A DNA stretch of 64,000 nucleotides from Vallitalea okinawensis. Its GTDB lineage: Bacteria > Bacillota > Clostridia > Lachnospirales > PQDH01. Below, in pieces: positions 9,042 to 16,857 of this stretch (position 1 is its first letter; the number at the start of each line of letters is the position of its first letter). Position numbers and translations under genes: made by a program. Location of the stretch: contig NZ_PQDH01000006.1 of NCBI RefSeq assembly GCF_002964605.1, forward strand, positions 62,001 through 126,000, written 5' to 3'. The notes beneath the pieces were generated by a model. That model saw only the letters and a program-made list of their open reading frames with translations. It ran no database searches and was not told the DNA's origin.

Positions 9042-9354
9042 ATTCTTCATGATTAACTCCCTTATATTCACTAATTTAGTTTTTTTCTGTTACAACCATG
9101 TTAAGTTTATGAATTTATATTGATTTTTTTATAGTTATGGAATAAAATAGTACTATAAGTACAAAAGTGACTCGCATCTCTTTTATACTTAAACAGGAAA
9201 GTAAGGCACTTTTAATCAAGTGTAGACTTTTCTAATTCTATAAAATAATATGAACTCGTTGGAGTTAAATATACAAAGAAAGGTGGGAAATCAATGATTA
9301 GCTTTGTAAAGAAGTTAAAAATGATTAGTAATTTAAAACAGGAGGTAATGCTTA
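9042..9354. other. intergenic region, possible repeat copy B
   Basis: 313 bp without a confident gene. At 9163-9231 it has AAAAGTGACTC and GGAAAGTAAGG/GACTTTTC blocks that resemble the ends of the dispersed repeat family, a tentative member. AACTC/GAGTT forms a small hairpin near 9255. A 42-codon ORF (9294-9422) with a weak AAGGTGG site overlaps the start of the next gene out of frame. Confidence 0.35.
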
Positions 9355-9621
9355 GTGGCTTACAAGAATGCTGCCGAAGTGTTACCAGCTCACCTTTTGA
9401 ATCAAATTCAGAATTACATTGATGGGGGATTAATTTACATCCCTAAGTGTAGTCAAAAGGTGGCATGGGGACACCTAAGCGGAGCAAGAAAAAATATTGA
9501 TCAAAGAAATTATGAAATTATCGAATTATACGAAAACGGATATAACATTGATGAATTATCAGAAAGATATTATTTGAGTCCGGATACGATTAAAAAGATC
9601 GTTTATACTAAAAATAATTAA
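9355..9621 (+). CDS. CD3324 family HTH protein (Mor-like)
   Basis: 88 aa, starting at GTG with CAGGAGG upstream. It begins AYKNAAEVLPAHLLNQIQ and contains GGLIYIPK, then a C-terminal helix-turn-helix (YEIIELYENGYNIDELSERY..SPDTIKKIV). This matches the CD3324/Mor-transcription-activator-like small proteins common in Clostridia. It probably binds DNA, but the target is unknown. The upstream 42-codon ORF overlaps it out of frame. Confidence 0.8.
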   Translation: MAYKNAAEVLPAHLLNQIQNYIDGGLIYIPKCSQKVAWGHLSGARKNIDQRNYEIIELYENGYNIDELSERYYLSPDTIKKIVYTKNN

Positions 9622-9670
9622 AACTGTTCTCTTCCTATACCATAAGGATGATTTAGGCTATACTATAATC

Positions 9671-9680
9671 AACCGGTTAA
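9671..9680. promoter_or_regulatory. promoter -10 with palindromic operator
   Basis: A TATAAT-containing segment (ends near 9669) is followed at once by an AACCGGTT-centred inverted repeat. It precedes a tiny ORF and a strong terminator, so a short regulated transcript of about 90 nt is suggested. Confidence 0.35.
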
Positions 9681-9697
9681 TCTTCACAGGAAGGGAG

Positions 9698-9736
9698 ATG
9701 ATAACGTTGAAAATTAAAGGGTGGTTTATTCACTAA
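9698..9736 (+). CDS. possible 12-aa peptide ORF in a short transcript
   Basis: ATG follows GGAAGGGAG directly. A TTG three codons on would give 9 codons with better spacing. It reads MITLKIKGWFIH and stops just before a strong terminator. It could be a micro-peptide or simply part of a small RNA. No family recognised. Confidence 0.25.
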   Translation: MITLKIKGWFIH

Positions 9737-9742
9737 AAGAAA

Positions 9743-9765
9743 GGGTGACTTCAGTCACCCTTTTT
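9743..9765 (+). terminator. Rho-independent terminator
   Basis: GGGTGACT and AGTCACCC form a perfect 8-bp stem with a 2-nt loop followed by TTTTT. A-rich flanking makes it usable on the minus strand as well, for the convergent HD gene. Confidence 0.85.
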
Positions 9766-9823
9766 AATTACTCATACTTTATGCCACACAATCACAGGAT
9801 TATTTCCTAACATCGTTTTGTTA

Positions 9824-10387
9824 CTATACAAGACTTTCGCCATGAGTATTTAGTTCTTCTTCCCATTGATAAAGAGCATCTGATATAAGGTTTATATGAT
9901 CCGTTAAATCAACCCCCAATTGCTCAGCTCCTAATTTCACAAGTTCTCTATCCACACCTCTAGCAAACGCTTTATCTTTAAGTTTCTTCTTAATGGATTT
10001 AGTTTTGATACCTTCAAAACTTTTATCAGGCCGAACAAGAACGTATGCTACGATAAAGCTGGCTAATTCATCAACGGCAAATAATGCTTTCGCTAACTGA
10101 GTTTCTCTTAAGGCATCAGGCTTACCATGCCCTTCTACTGCATCAACTAATTCCATAGGATAATCTGCCTCTTTCAAAATACGTACACCTATCATAGGGT
10201 GTTCATCAGGATGCTTTTCATAATCTAGATCATGCAAAAGTCCTGTTAATCCCCATAGTTCCACATCTTCGTCGTATTTTTTTGCATATCCTCTCATAGC
10301 AGCTTCAACAGCATAGGCATGTTTAATAAGACTTTCAGAGCTGGTATGTTCTTTAAGTAACCCTAACGCCTCTTCTCTTGTGTACAT
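9824..10387 (-). CDS. HD domain hydrolase
   Basis: 187 aa HD-superfamily phosphohydrolase. It shows KHAYAVEAAMRG, GLLHDLDYEKHPDEHP (the HD pair) and VEGHGKPDA. This is the common small bacterial HD protein annotated as HDIG-domain hydrolase; its physiological substrate is unknown. The ATG is preceded by AAAGGAGAG. It lies 17 bp downstream of a second HD protein on the same strand, suggesting co-transcription of two phosphohydrolases. Confidence 0.85.
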   Translation of the reverse strand: MYTREEALGLLKEHTSSESLIKHAYAVEAAMRGYAKKYDEDVELWGLTGLLHDLDYEKHPDEHPMIGVRILKEADYPMELVDAVEGHGKPDALRETQLAKALFAVDELASFIVAYVLVRPDKSFEGIKTKSIKKKLKDKAFARGVDRELVKLGAEQLGVDLTDHINLISDALYQWEEELNTHGESLV

Positions 10388-10404
10388 GACAATCTCTCCT
10401 TTAT

Positions 10405-10995
10405 CTAATTTACTAATAATCCTTTAATATATTCTAACTCAAAGGTTAATTTATTATAGAATTTAGGCTGAAACTCCTTAGCTAAAGGTACATAATAGAC
10501 TTCCGTTTCTTCAATATATCGTTGGACCTTATTTGGATTTGTATTCAGTATATATTTTAAGCTTCTAACATTGTGTAAACGATCTGCTAGTTTTACTTCA
10601 ATGATGAATCGACTATCTTCATGGTCTCTCATACGCTGTATATAATCATCCGTAGATTGTCCCTCATCTTTTGTGAGTATAGACACATAATCTGATACCA
10701 TCTCACAAAACATTTCTCTTAAATCTTCACATGTTAAATCAGAATCTTCTAGTACATCATGGAGAGTGGCTATGATCCATTTACCCAGATTATAGTCTTG
10801 TAATTCATTTTGAAGAATGTCAATAACCCCATCTATATGTGTAATATAGGGACTGCCTTCATCTCGTGTTTGTCCACTGTGAACAGTACAAGCAAGATGA
10901 TACGCTTTTTTAAAAAGATTATAACAGCATTCTTCATCATTTTCTTCCCAATGTTCGCAATCAAAGTCAAATTCTAATTTCTTATCAAATGCCAT
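10405..10995 (-). CDS. RelA/SpoT-like HD hydrolase (small alarmone hydrolase-like)
   Basis: About 196 aa containing only an HD domain of the RelA/SpoT type: HSGQTRDEGSPYITH, ATLHDVLEDSD and EVKLADRLHNVRSL. These three motifs carry the metal and substrate ligands of (p)ppGpp pyrophosphohydrolases. There is no synthetase or TGS domain, so it resembles small alarmone hydrolases (Mesh1-like). Activity on ppGpp is plausible but not demonstrable here. I favour the ATG of MAFDKK, because AAGGG immediately precedes the earlier in-frame ATG. It is followed by the other HD gene in an apparent pair. Confidence 0.85.
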   Translation of the reverse strand: MAFDKKLEFDFDCEHWEENDEECCYNLFKKAYHLACTVHSGQTRDEGSPYITHIDGVIDILQNELQDYNLGKWIIATLHDVLEDSDLTCEDLREMFCEMVSDYVSILTKDEGQSTDDYIQRMRDHEDSRFIIEVKLADRLHNVRSLKYILNTNPNKVQRYIEETEVYYVPLAKEFQPKFYNKLTFELEYIKGLLVN

Positions 10996-11084
10996 TTTTA
11001 TCATCCCTTAAATATATAATAAGATTGTTCTCCTTCTACTATTACTATATTATACCATATAATAAAGACGTGCTAAAGAAAAGC

Positions 11085-11747
11085 CTAACAATCAATAAAA
11101 ATTTCTTGAGTATCATCAGATGCTTCAACGATTTTTTTGGCTACAGTTAATGGATTCTTTAGAAGACCTTTATCTTTTATATGGTCTGAATGATTCCAGA
11201 AAGGTGTTGCCATCCCTCCCATATAAACAGCAGTTATGATAAGATCTTGATCTTCATATTCTTTTTGCAAGCTTTCTGTAAATCCCCTTATTGCAAACTT
11301 GCTTGCAACATAGACTGCTTCATTCACTTTACCTCTTAAACCTGCTGTAGATATAATGTTTAACACCCGCTGATCAATTATATCAATAAAAGCTTGTGTC
11401 ATTGCAATCGTACCCATTATATTAACATCAATCATTTGACGTAGTTCTTCCGAAGTTAGTTTTTCAAATGGTCCAAAAAATCCAATACCAGCATTATTCA
11501 CCAAAATATCAATGGTTCCAAATTCCTTTTCAACTCTTGTCCGCAAATCTGAAACACTCTTTTGATTGGAAATATCACATGAGATGGCTACTCCAGTACC
11601 ACCCTTTGCTACTATGTCTTTAACTACATCCAGTAAAGCTTCTAATCTTCTTCCTATGAGTATTAACTGATGACCTTGAATAGCGTAGCTTAAAGCCAAT
11701 GCTTTCCCTAATCCTGTACCTGCTCCAGTTATAAGTATTTTCTTCAT
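11085..11747 (-). CDS. short-chain dehydrogenase/reductase
   Basis: About 220 aa classical SDR. It has the NAD(P) motif TGAGTGLGKA, the NNAG motif (VNNAGIGFFG), a catalytic Ser in ISTAG and YVASK (Tyr/Lys). The substrate is unknown; homologues act on small alcohols or carbonyls. The ATG at 11747, after AAAGGCGAG, is preferred over the GTG two codons upstream. It is monocistronic by appearance, and a dispersed repeat lies between it and brnQ. Confidence 0.85.
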   Translation of the reverse strand: MKKILITGAGTGLGKALALSYAIQGHQLILIGRRLEALLDVVKDIVAKGGTGVAISCDISNQKSVSDLRTRVEKEFGTIDILVNNAGIGFFGPFEKLTSEELRQMIDVNIMGTIAMTQAFIDIIDQRVLNIISTAGLRGKVNEAVYVASKFAIRGFTESLQKEYEDQDLIITAVYMGGMATPFWNHSDHIKDKGLLKNPLTVAKKIVEASDDTQEIFIDC

Positions 11748-11875
11748 GATCACACTCGCCTTTCCTAACTCAAATGACTTTTTAAAGTTCTACATATTTT
11801 TTAGTACCGACTATCCTTATAATCTCAGTATACTACAACTAGCCTATATCTACTATAGTACAAAAATGGTGAAAT

Positions 11876-11960
11876 CAGTATAAAAGTGGCTAACGCCACG
11901 TTAAAACTGAAATAGAAAAGTACGGTACCTTGCGAGAAAACTTGAACTTTCCTATTCCAT
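11876..11960 (-). repeat. dispersed intergenic repeat, copy C
   Basis: Minus strand: directly after the brnQ terminator T-run comes ATGGAATAGGAAAGTTC, and the far end carries the hairpin GTGGC-GTTA-GCCAC followed by TTTTAT. The arrangement matches copies A, D, E, F and G. Confidence 0.5.
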
Positions 11961-11984
11961 AAAAAAGCGACCCCTTAGGATCGC
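11961..11984 (-). terminator. Rho-independent terminator of brnQ
   Basis: GCGATCC and GGGTCGC (minus strand) pair around TAAG and are followed by TTTTTT. It starts 6 bp after the brnQ stop codon. Confidence 0.85.
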
Positions 11985-11989
11985 TGACT

Positions 11990-13279
11990 TTAATAGTTAT
12001 TCTTCTTAGGTCCTACTCGTGTTATGAATAACATAATGATAAATACCATTATCGTAGGAAATATCCATGCAAAACCCACTGAACTTAAAGGTAACATTTT
12101 CATAAACTCAAAGATGGACTGGGTACTATCAATTTCTGATAAAGTTGTAAGTATGCTGCATGTAAATGCTGTATAAACACTGGCTTTTACAACTATGCTG
12201 CCTATTTTATCAGCAATAAACGAGGTAAAAACTATCACCATAATGGTTGGATAGAGAATACCTAATATTGGAGCTGCTATAGTAACAATTTTATCCACAC
12301 CCATAGCCGCAAAGAATATACTAACACCAGTCATTGCAACAACAATAGCATTGTAGTGAAATATACCTTTAAATAACTCTGTAAAAAATTCGGCAATTGT
12401 AGTCATTAACGCTATGGAGGTTGTTAAACATGCTAAACTAACAGCTAGCCCTAAAGCTAAAATACCTACTTTTCCTAGGGTAGCTTGAGCAATTTCAATT
12501 ACCAAAGCAGTTCTGCTAATATCACTACTGATTAATCCAGAAGTTTGAGAACCCAAAACTGTTAAACCACCATATATAAATGCTAAGCCTGTTATGGAGA
12601 CCATTCCAGCCTTTAGTGTAATTTTCATAATATCTCTTTTTTCTGTATATCCTTTATTTCTTATGGATTCCATGAGGATTGCTGCTATAATAACAGATCC
12701 TAGAGCATCCATTGTCTGATACCCTTCTAATAAAGCATGAGTGAATACACTATCAATGCTCGGTTGGCTGGGAACTCCAATAGGGTTGATTAATCCTGCT
12801 ATAATAATCGTACTGAGTAGAATAAGTAACGATGGGGTTAAATATTTGCCAATAATATCCACAACTTTTGAAGGTTTTAATACAAATAGTATATTAATAA
12901 TGAAATAGATGACAACAGATAACATGATATCTATTTCACCAAACATAGGCGCTACACCTAATTCATAAGTTGTCGCTGCAGTTCGTGGAATAGTCAGTAC
13001 TGGACCTAAAATCAACATAACACTAATCGTTATAAATAACGAGAATTTTGATCCAGCATACTTTGACATTTCTCTAAAACTCCCGTTATAACGAGCACAA
13101 GCTAGTATGCCAACTAAAGGAAGTCCGACTCCTGTCAGTATAAATCCCAACATAGCCATCATATATTCTAAGCCTGCTAAGTTCCCCAAATATGGTGGGA
13201 AGATTAGATTCCCAGCACCAAAAAACATTGCAAACATAGCAAAACCAATAACTAAAAATTCAAATCTCTTTTGCTTCAT
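11990..13279 (-). CDS. brnQ: branched-chain amino acid transporter BrnQ (LIVCS family)
   Basis: 429 aa polytopic membrane protein of the LIVCS (BrnQ) family, a sodium- or proton-coupled importer of leucine, isoleucine and valine. The conserved N-terminus GFAMFAMFFGAGNLIFPPYLG is diagnostic, and about 12 membrane helices follow. A CAGGGTGAG ribosome site lies before the ATG. Its own promoter is seen about 100 bp upstream and its own terminator follows, so it is monocistronic. A CodY-like box further upstream would fit amino-acid-responsive control, though the box is imperfect. Confidence 0.92.
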   Translation of the reverse strand: MKQKRFEFLVIGFAMFAMFFGAGNLIFPPYLGNLAGLEYMMAMLGFILTGVGLPLVGILACARYNGSFREMSKYAGSKFSLFITISVMLILGPVLTIPRTAATTYELGVAPMFGEIDIMLSVVIYFIINILFVLKPSKVVDIIGKYLTPSLLILLSTIIIAGLINPIGVPSQPSIDSVFTHALLEGYQTMDALGSVIIAAILMESIRNKGYTEKRDIMKITLKAGMVSITGLAFIYGGLTVLGSQTSGLISSDISRTALVIEIAQATLGKVGILALGLAVSLACLTTSIALMTTIAEFFTELFKGIFHYNAIVVAMTGVSIFFAAMGVDKIVTIAAPILGILYPTIMVIVFTSFIADKIGSIVVKASVYTAFTCSILTTLSEIDSTQSIFEFMKMLPLSSVGFAWIFPTIMVFIIMLFITRVGPKKNNY

Positions 13280-13373
13280 TTTTTCTCACCCTGTCCCATT
13301 TCTTAAACGTATACTTTGCTGTACAACGATGGATATTCCACACTTTTGCACACATATAAAGTCTGCACTTGAT

Positions 13374-13402
13374 AGTATACATGTTAGATGATTATTTGAC
13401 AA
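13374..13402 (-). promoter_or_regulatory. sigma-A promoter of brnQ
   Basis: Minus strand: -35 TTGTCA (13397-13402), 17-bp spacer, -10 TATACT (13374-13379). It gives a leader of about 90 nt with no T-box or obvious attenuator. Confidence 0.65.
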
Positions 13403-13463
13403 TCAAAAAACAAAAAATACGACAAATTCCTTTAAAACCTTTACTTATTTCTATTCTTCCACA

Positions 13464-13478
13464 AATTTTCAGAAATAT
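13464..13478. promoter_or_regulatory. imperfect CodY-like box
   Basis: AATTTTCAGAAATAT matches the published CodY consensus (AATTTTCWGAAAATT) at 13 of 15 positions. It lies between brnQ and the divergent rubrerythrin gene, about 60 bp upstream of the brnQ -35. AT-rich background makes chance matches likely. Confidence 0.3.
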
Positions 13479-13561
13479 TTTAGTGCATTCCTTATATTTA
13501 ATGGATAAGAGGATATAATATAGAAGATATATCCAGTATATTTTTTAAAGGAGGAACTTAT

Positions 13562-14116
13562 ATGCCTGTAAAGAATGCCATGACTGCTGATTTTTTACGA
13601 TCTGCCTATGGTGGAGAGAGTGCCGCTCATATGCGTTATTTGATCTGGGCTAATGAAGCCGATAAGGAAAATCTACCTAATATTGGTAAACTCTTTAGAG
13701 CCATTGCTTTTGCTGAGTATGCCCATGCAGATAATCATTTCAAGGTACTTGGTGAAGAAAAAGGGGATGCTACAGTTACTGCGGGAGCTGTATTTGGTAT
13801 TGGTAAAACCACTGAAAATCTTCAAGGTGCAATTGATGGAGAACTGCATGAAGTGCATCAAATGTATCCCGTTTATCTAGAAACAGCTAAATTTCAAGAT
13901 GAAAAAGATGCAGGTAGGGCTTTTCACTTTGCATTAGAAGCTGAAAAAATCCATGCCGATCTCTTTTCACAAGCACGAAAAAGTGCAGAACAAAGTAAAG
14001 ATTATGCTATCAATGCTGTTTACGTTTGCCCAATCTGTGGTCATACGGTGACAGATGAAGCACCAGATCAATGTCCAATCTGTGGTGCTAAAAAAGAAAT
14101 GTATAAAGAGTTTTAG
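13562..14116 (+). CDS. rubrerythrin
   Basis: 184 aa. The N-terminal ferritin-like diiron domain has ExxH-type motifs (GESAAHMRYL, AFAEYAHADNHF, ALEAEKIHADLF). The C-terminal rubredoxin-like domain has two CPICG pairs (VCPICGHTV, CPICGAKKE). It is a cytoplasmic peroxide reductase using NADH-derived electrons, typical of strict anaerobes. AAAGGAGGAA precedes the ATG by a normal distance. It is monocistronic, with a strong terminator. Confidence 0.95.
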   Translation: MPVKNAMTADFLRSAYGGESAAHMRYLIWANEADKENLPNIGKLFRAIAFAEYAHADNHFKVLGEEKGDATVTAGAVFGIGKTTENLQGAIDGELHEVHQMYPVYLETAKFQDEKDAGRAFHFALEAEKIHADLFSQARKSAEQSKDYAINAVYVCPICGHTVTDEAPDQCPICGAKKEMYKEF

Positions 14117-14124
14117 ACTCGTCT

Positions 14125-14160
14125 AGCACATGATAAGTATGAACCAATCATGTGCTTCTT
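14125..14160 (+). terminator. Rho-independent terminator of rubrerythrin
   Basis: AGCACATGAT and ATCATGTGCT form a perfect 10-bp stem with a 12-nt loop, followed by TCTTTCT. Confidence 0.8.
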
Positions 14161-14294
14161 TCTATATATCTTAGAAAAACTACTAATCAATTGATTGAAA
14201 ATTATCTAAAAGCATTTGATTTACTTAATAAAGCTTTATTTAATAATAAGTTACATATATACTAGTATGAGAAGAGAATTTGAGGAGGATCTTA

Positions 14295-16115
14295 ATGATT
14301 CAAAAACATTCTATCATTCAAGAGTATCGTATGTTATTAAAAGAGTTTTTTATTGGTTTAAAACCCTTTTTAATTTATCAGTTGTTTACGGCGGCTTTAA
14401 TCTATATACTTATATTGCCCAGCTTCCAGTTATTATTAACATCTGTAATGAAAAGCAGTCCTTATCAGGTATTAACTAATGGCGTTATTACTAAATACCT
14501 GCTATCTCCCCAAGGATTCTTAACTATTCTACTTGCTATGGTTCTTTCCATTATTGTATTATTGATTGAAATTGGTGGGCTTATTGTTATTAGTAATCAG
14601 ATCTATACCAGACATGCACCGCCTACTTTTAAGTCTATAATGGTATATTGTTTGAGTAATATAAAAAAATTGATAAGTATCGGTGGATTGTTTATTATTT
14701 TATACTTTTTTGTCATGATGCCTTTTATCAATATAGCATTTCGTACCAGCTTGGTTTCTAACTTTTCTTTACCTAGTTTTATATTAGATTATGTTAACCA
14801 GGTACCGGTATTGGATTTATTATTGACTTTCATTAGTATAGTCCTTATATTTCTTTCAATCCACTGGATTTTTGCTTTACATATCACTATTATTAAAGAT
14901 ATTTCAGCTAGAAGTGCCATTAGAGAAAGCTATCGCCTGGTAAAGCATCATTACTTTAACTTTTTCAAATATAGTTTGGGTATTCTTTTGGTCAACATTA
15001 TAGTCATCTTTATATCCAGTATAGTATCTTTGTTACCGATCTTCCTAATAGAAGAATGGGTTAATTTATCCACATTATCGGGGACCATTATTGTATCTAT
15101 ACTAATGACCATTTACTTACTGATATTATTTATTATAAGCACATTTGTTTTCCCCATAAATGTACATTTAATAACTAGGCTGTACTATCAATTGAGTGGT
15201 GAACCAAAGCATCATCTTCGCCTTGGTTCCTCCCAAGCCAGGTGGTTAACTTCTATGAAGAAGCGTACTTTTAATTGGCTCCTATTTTTGACTTTCTTTA
15301 TCGCGACACTTATCACAATCGTGATGGTAGAGGATATAAAGAATACCAAATATGATGTTGATATAACTGCACATCGGGGTGCATCGGTACAAGCTCCAGA
15401 GAATACTTTAGCCGCTCTTCAATCTGCAATAGACCAAGGAGCTGATTATGCTGAAATAGACGTTCAATTAACAAAAGATGGTCATGCCATATTGCTTCAT
15501 GATAAGAAATTAAGCCGCACTACAGGTGTGGATCAGAAACCATCAGATCTGACTTTAAAAGAAATTAAAACTTTGGATGCAGGTAGTTGGTTCAGTTCTG
15601 AATATCATGGTGAACCTATCCCTACTTTAGAAGAAGCCATTCTATTCAGTAAAGATCGACTAAAATTGAATATTGAATTAAAGGGAGGCTATAATGACGA
15701 GCAACTTGTCAATGAAGTCATTCGGTTAATAAAAGAGTATCACTTCAACTATCAGGCAGTAGTTACCTCACTTGACTATAATCTGATTGAAGCTATTGAA
15801 GACTCTGCACCTTATATAACTACAGGTTATGTTATGTATATGGCCTTTGGAGATTTAAGCACATTGAATACTGATTTTTATAGTATGGAAGCCAGTACAA
15901 TAACTGAGCAATTCGTTTATAATGCTCATATTCTAGGCAGGGATGTACATGCGTGGACGGTGAATGATATCGATCTAGTAACAGAACTGGTGGATGATGG
16001 TGTTGATAATATCATAACAGATGATATTAGGCTCATTAAGAATCATATTACGTATTTGAATAGTGAGATGAGTTTTGAAAGAATTCTAGAAAACCTTCTT
16101 GAAATTATTGAATAG
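14295..16115 (+). CDS. membrane-anchored glycerophosphodiester phosphodiesterase
   Basis: About 606 aa. The first 340 residues form a multi-helix membrane domain of the glycerophosphoryl diester phosphodiesterase membrane type. The C-terminal 250 residues are a GDPD TIM barrel with AHRGASVQAPENT (His-Arg and Glu), AEIDVQLTKDG (Glu, Asp) and LLHDKKLSRTTG (second His). The barrel probably faces outside and releases glycerol 3-phosphate from glycerophosphodiesters or teichoic acid. The start is the ATG 6 nt after GAGGAGG; the TTG at 14280 lies in front of that site. It appears monocistronic, sharing a bidirectional terminator with xapX. Confidence 0.92.
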   Translation: MIQKHSIIQEYRMLLKEFFIGLKPFLIYQLFTAALIYILILPSFQLLLTSVMKSSPYQVLTNGVITKYLLSPQGFLTILLAMVLSIIVLLIEIGGLIVISNQIYTRHAPPTFKSIMVYCLSNIKKLISIGGLFIILYFFVMMPFINIAFRTSLVSNFSLPSFILDYVNQVPVLDLLLTFISIVLIFLSIHWIFALHITIIKDISARSAIRESYRLVKHHYFNFFKYSLGILLVNIIVIFISSIVSLLPIFLIEEWVNLSTLSGTIIVSILMTIYLLILFIISTFVFPINVHLITRLYYQLSGEPKHHLRLGSSQARWLTSMKKRTFNWLLFLTFFIATLITIVMVEDIKNTKYDVDITAHRGASVQAPENTLAALQSAIDQGADYAEIDVQLTKDGHAILLHDKKLSRTTGVDQKPSDLTLKEIKTLDAGSWFSSEYHGEPIPTLEEAILFSKDRLKLNIELKGGYNDEQLVNEVIRLIKEYHFNYQAVVTSLDYNLIEAIEDSAPYITTGYVMYMAFGDLSTLNTDFYSMEASTITEQFVYNAHILGRDVHAWTVNDIDLVTELVDDGVDNIITDDIRLIKNHITYLNSEMSFERILENLLEIIE

Positions 16116-16121
16116 ATACTA

Positions 16122-16150
16122 AAAGAGGCTACCTTCATGATAGCCTCTTT
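16122..16150. terminator. bidirectional terminator
   Basis: AAAGAGGCTA and TAGCCTCTTT form a perfect 10-bp stem with a 9-nt loop and T-runs both ways. It separates the convergent GDPD and xapX genes. Confidence 0.85.
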
Positions 16151-16162
16151 CATTTCTACTTA

Positions 16163-16327
16163 TTATACCATTTGCATGATAAACTCTGCTAACTTGGCAC
16201 CGGCGAAAATACCAAAAATACCAGCGATTCCTGCTACAGTAGGTGGTGCAGGTAATGGTAATTTAAACAATGTAAATATACCCCCTGCAATGACACCAGT
16301 AATTAATGCTAATAATACTAGTTTCAT
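16163..16327 (-). CDS. XapX domain small membrane protein
   Basis: 54 aa, beginning MKLVLLALITGVIAGGIFTL, followed by FKLPLPAPPTVAGIAGIFG and ending EFIMQMV. The KLPxPAPPxxAGxxGIxG signature is that of the XapX (DUF1427) family, two-helix small membrane proteins of unknown function. GAGGAGG lies 7 nt upstream of the ATG. A plus-strand ORF covering the same bases is its shadow. It is preceded by a long leader with a terminator and a dispersed repeat. No xanthosine genes are nearby, so the family name should not be read as a function here. Confidence 0.85.
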   Translation of the reverse strand: MKLVLLALITGVIAGGIFTLFKLPLPAPPTVAGIAGIFGIFAGAKLAEFIMQMV

Positions 16328-16420
16328 TAATTTCCCTCCTCTTCTTCAAGTCTTCACGCTGTCAAACCATGAAGTCTTATGTTACAAACCAAATTTAAAA
16401 CTGTAAACCTATGCATCTAT

Positions 16421-16583
16421 ACCTGAAAGTGACTATGCCTCACTCTCAAGTGGAACGAGCAAGTTACATGCCTGACATAACATGTATCCACCCATTCCAT
16501 TAAGTAAAGTCTTTTACCATGTCATCACCTCTGGCGAAAGGTCATGAAATGTTAAAGCACCTTACGATTAAACAAATAAACAT
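16421..16583 (-). repeat. dispersed intergenic repeat, copy G
   Basis: Minus strand: begins after a terminator T-run with ATGTTTATTTG and ends in GTGAGGCATAGTCACTTTC, with about 140 nt of structured sequence between. The 3' hairpin (GTGA/TCAC then TTTC) matches the other copies. The start is more diverged. Confidence 0.45.
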
Positions 16584-16690
16584 AAAAAATCCCTAGGATA
16601 AATTTATCCTAGGGACGATTATATATCGTGTTATCACCCATTAAATGATTTCTGTTAAAAATCACATAATAAACTCTTATTTAATTCATA
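16584..16690 (-). ncRNA. terminated leader or small RNA upstream of xapX
   Basis: A good minus-strand promoter, with -35 TTGACA (16717-16722), a 17-bp spacer and -10 TAATAT (16694-16699), is followed by about 100 nt without an ORF. Two small hairpins (TGATTT/AAATCA and ACGAT/ATCGT) come first. Then comes a very strong terminator, CCCTAGGATAAA/TTTATCCTAGGG, plus TTTTTT. It is either a stand-alone small RNA or an attenuator controlling xapX 260 bp downstream. I recognise no known riboswitch core. Confidence 0.5.
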
Positions 16691-16693
16691 CTT

Positions 16694-16722
16694 ATATTAT
16701 CAAAATTCCAATGTCATGTCAA
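16694..16722 (-). promoter_or_regulatory. sigma-A promoter of the xapX leader/small RNA
   Basis: Perfect -35 TTGACA with 17-bp spacing to TAATAT on the minus strand. It lies in the 3' intergenic region after the hut operon. Confidence 0.65.
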
Positions 16723-16857
16723 TAGAAACATATTGGTTAACTCTAGTGTTTTTTATAAAAGACGTCTATCCGCTGGCGTAATAGATCCCCTTATGTGCTT
16801 GACTCTTCATCTTAACTTTTTATATTAACTCTTTACTATTTCAAGTCATTTAGGCTT

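Noticed and set aside
14216-14479. 87-codon plus-strand ORF
   Set aside because: Overlaps the start of the GDPD gene out of frame, and no AGGAGG fits its start.
16137-16406. 89-codon plus-strand ORF
   Set aside because: It is the antisense shadow of xapX, which has a family signature and a ribosome site on the minus strand.
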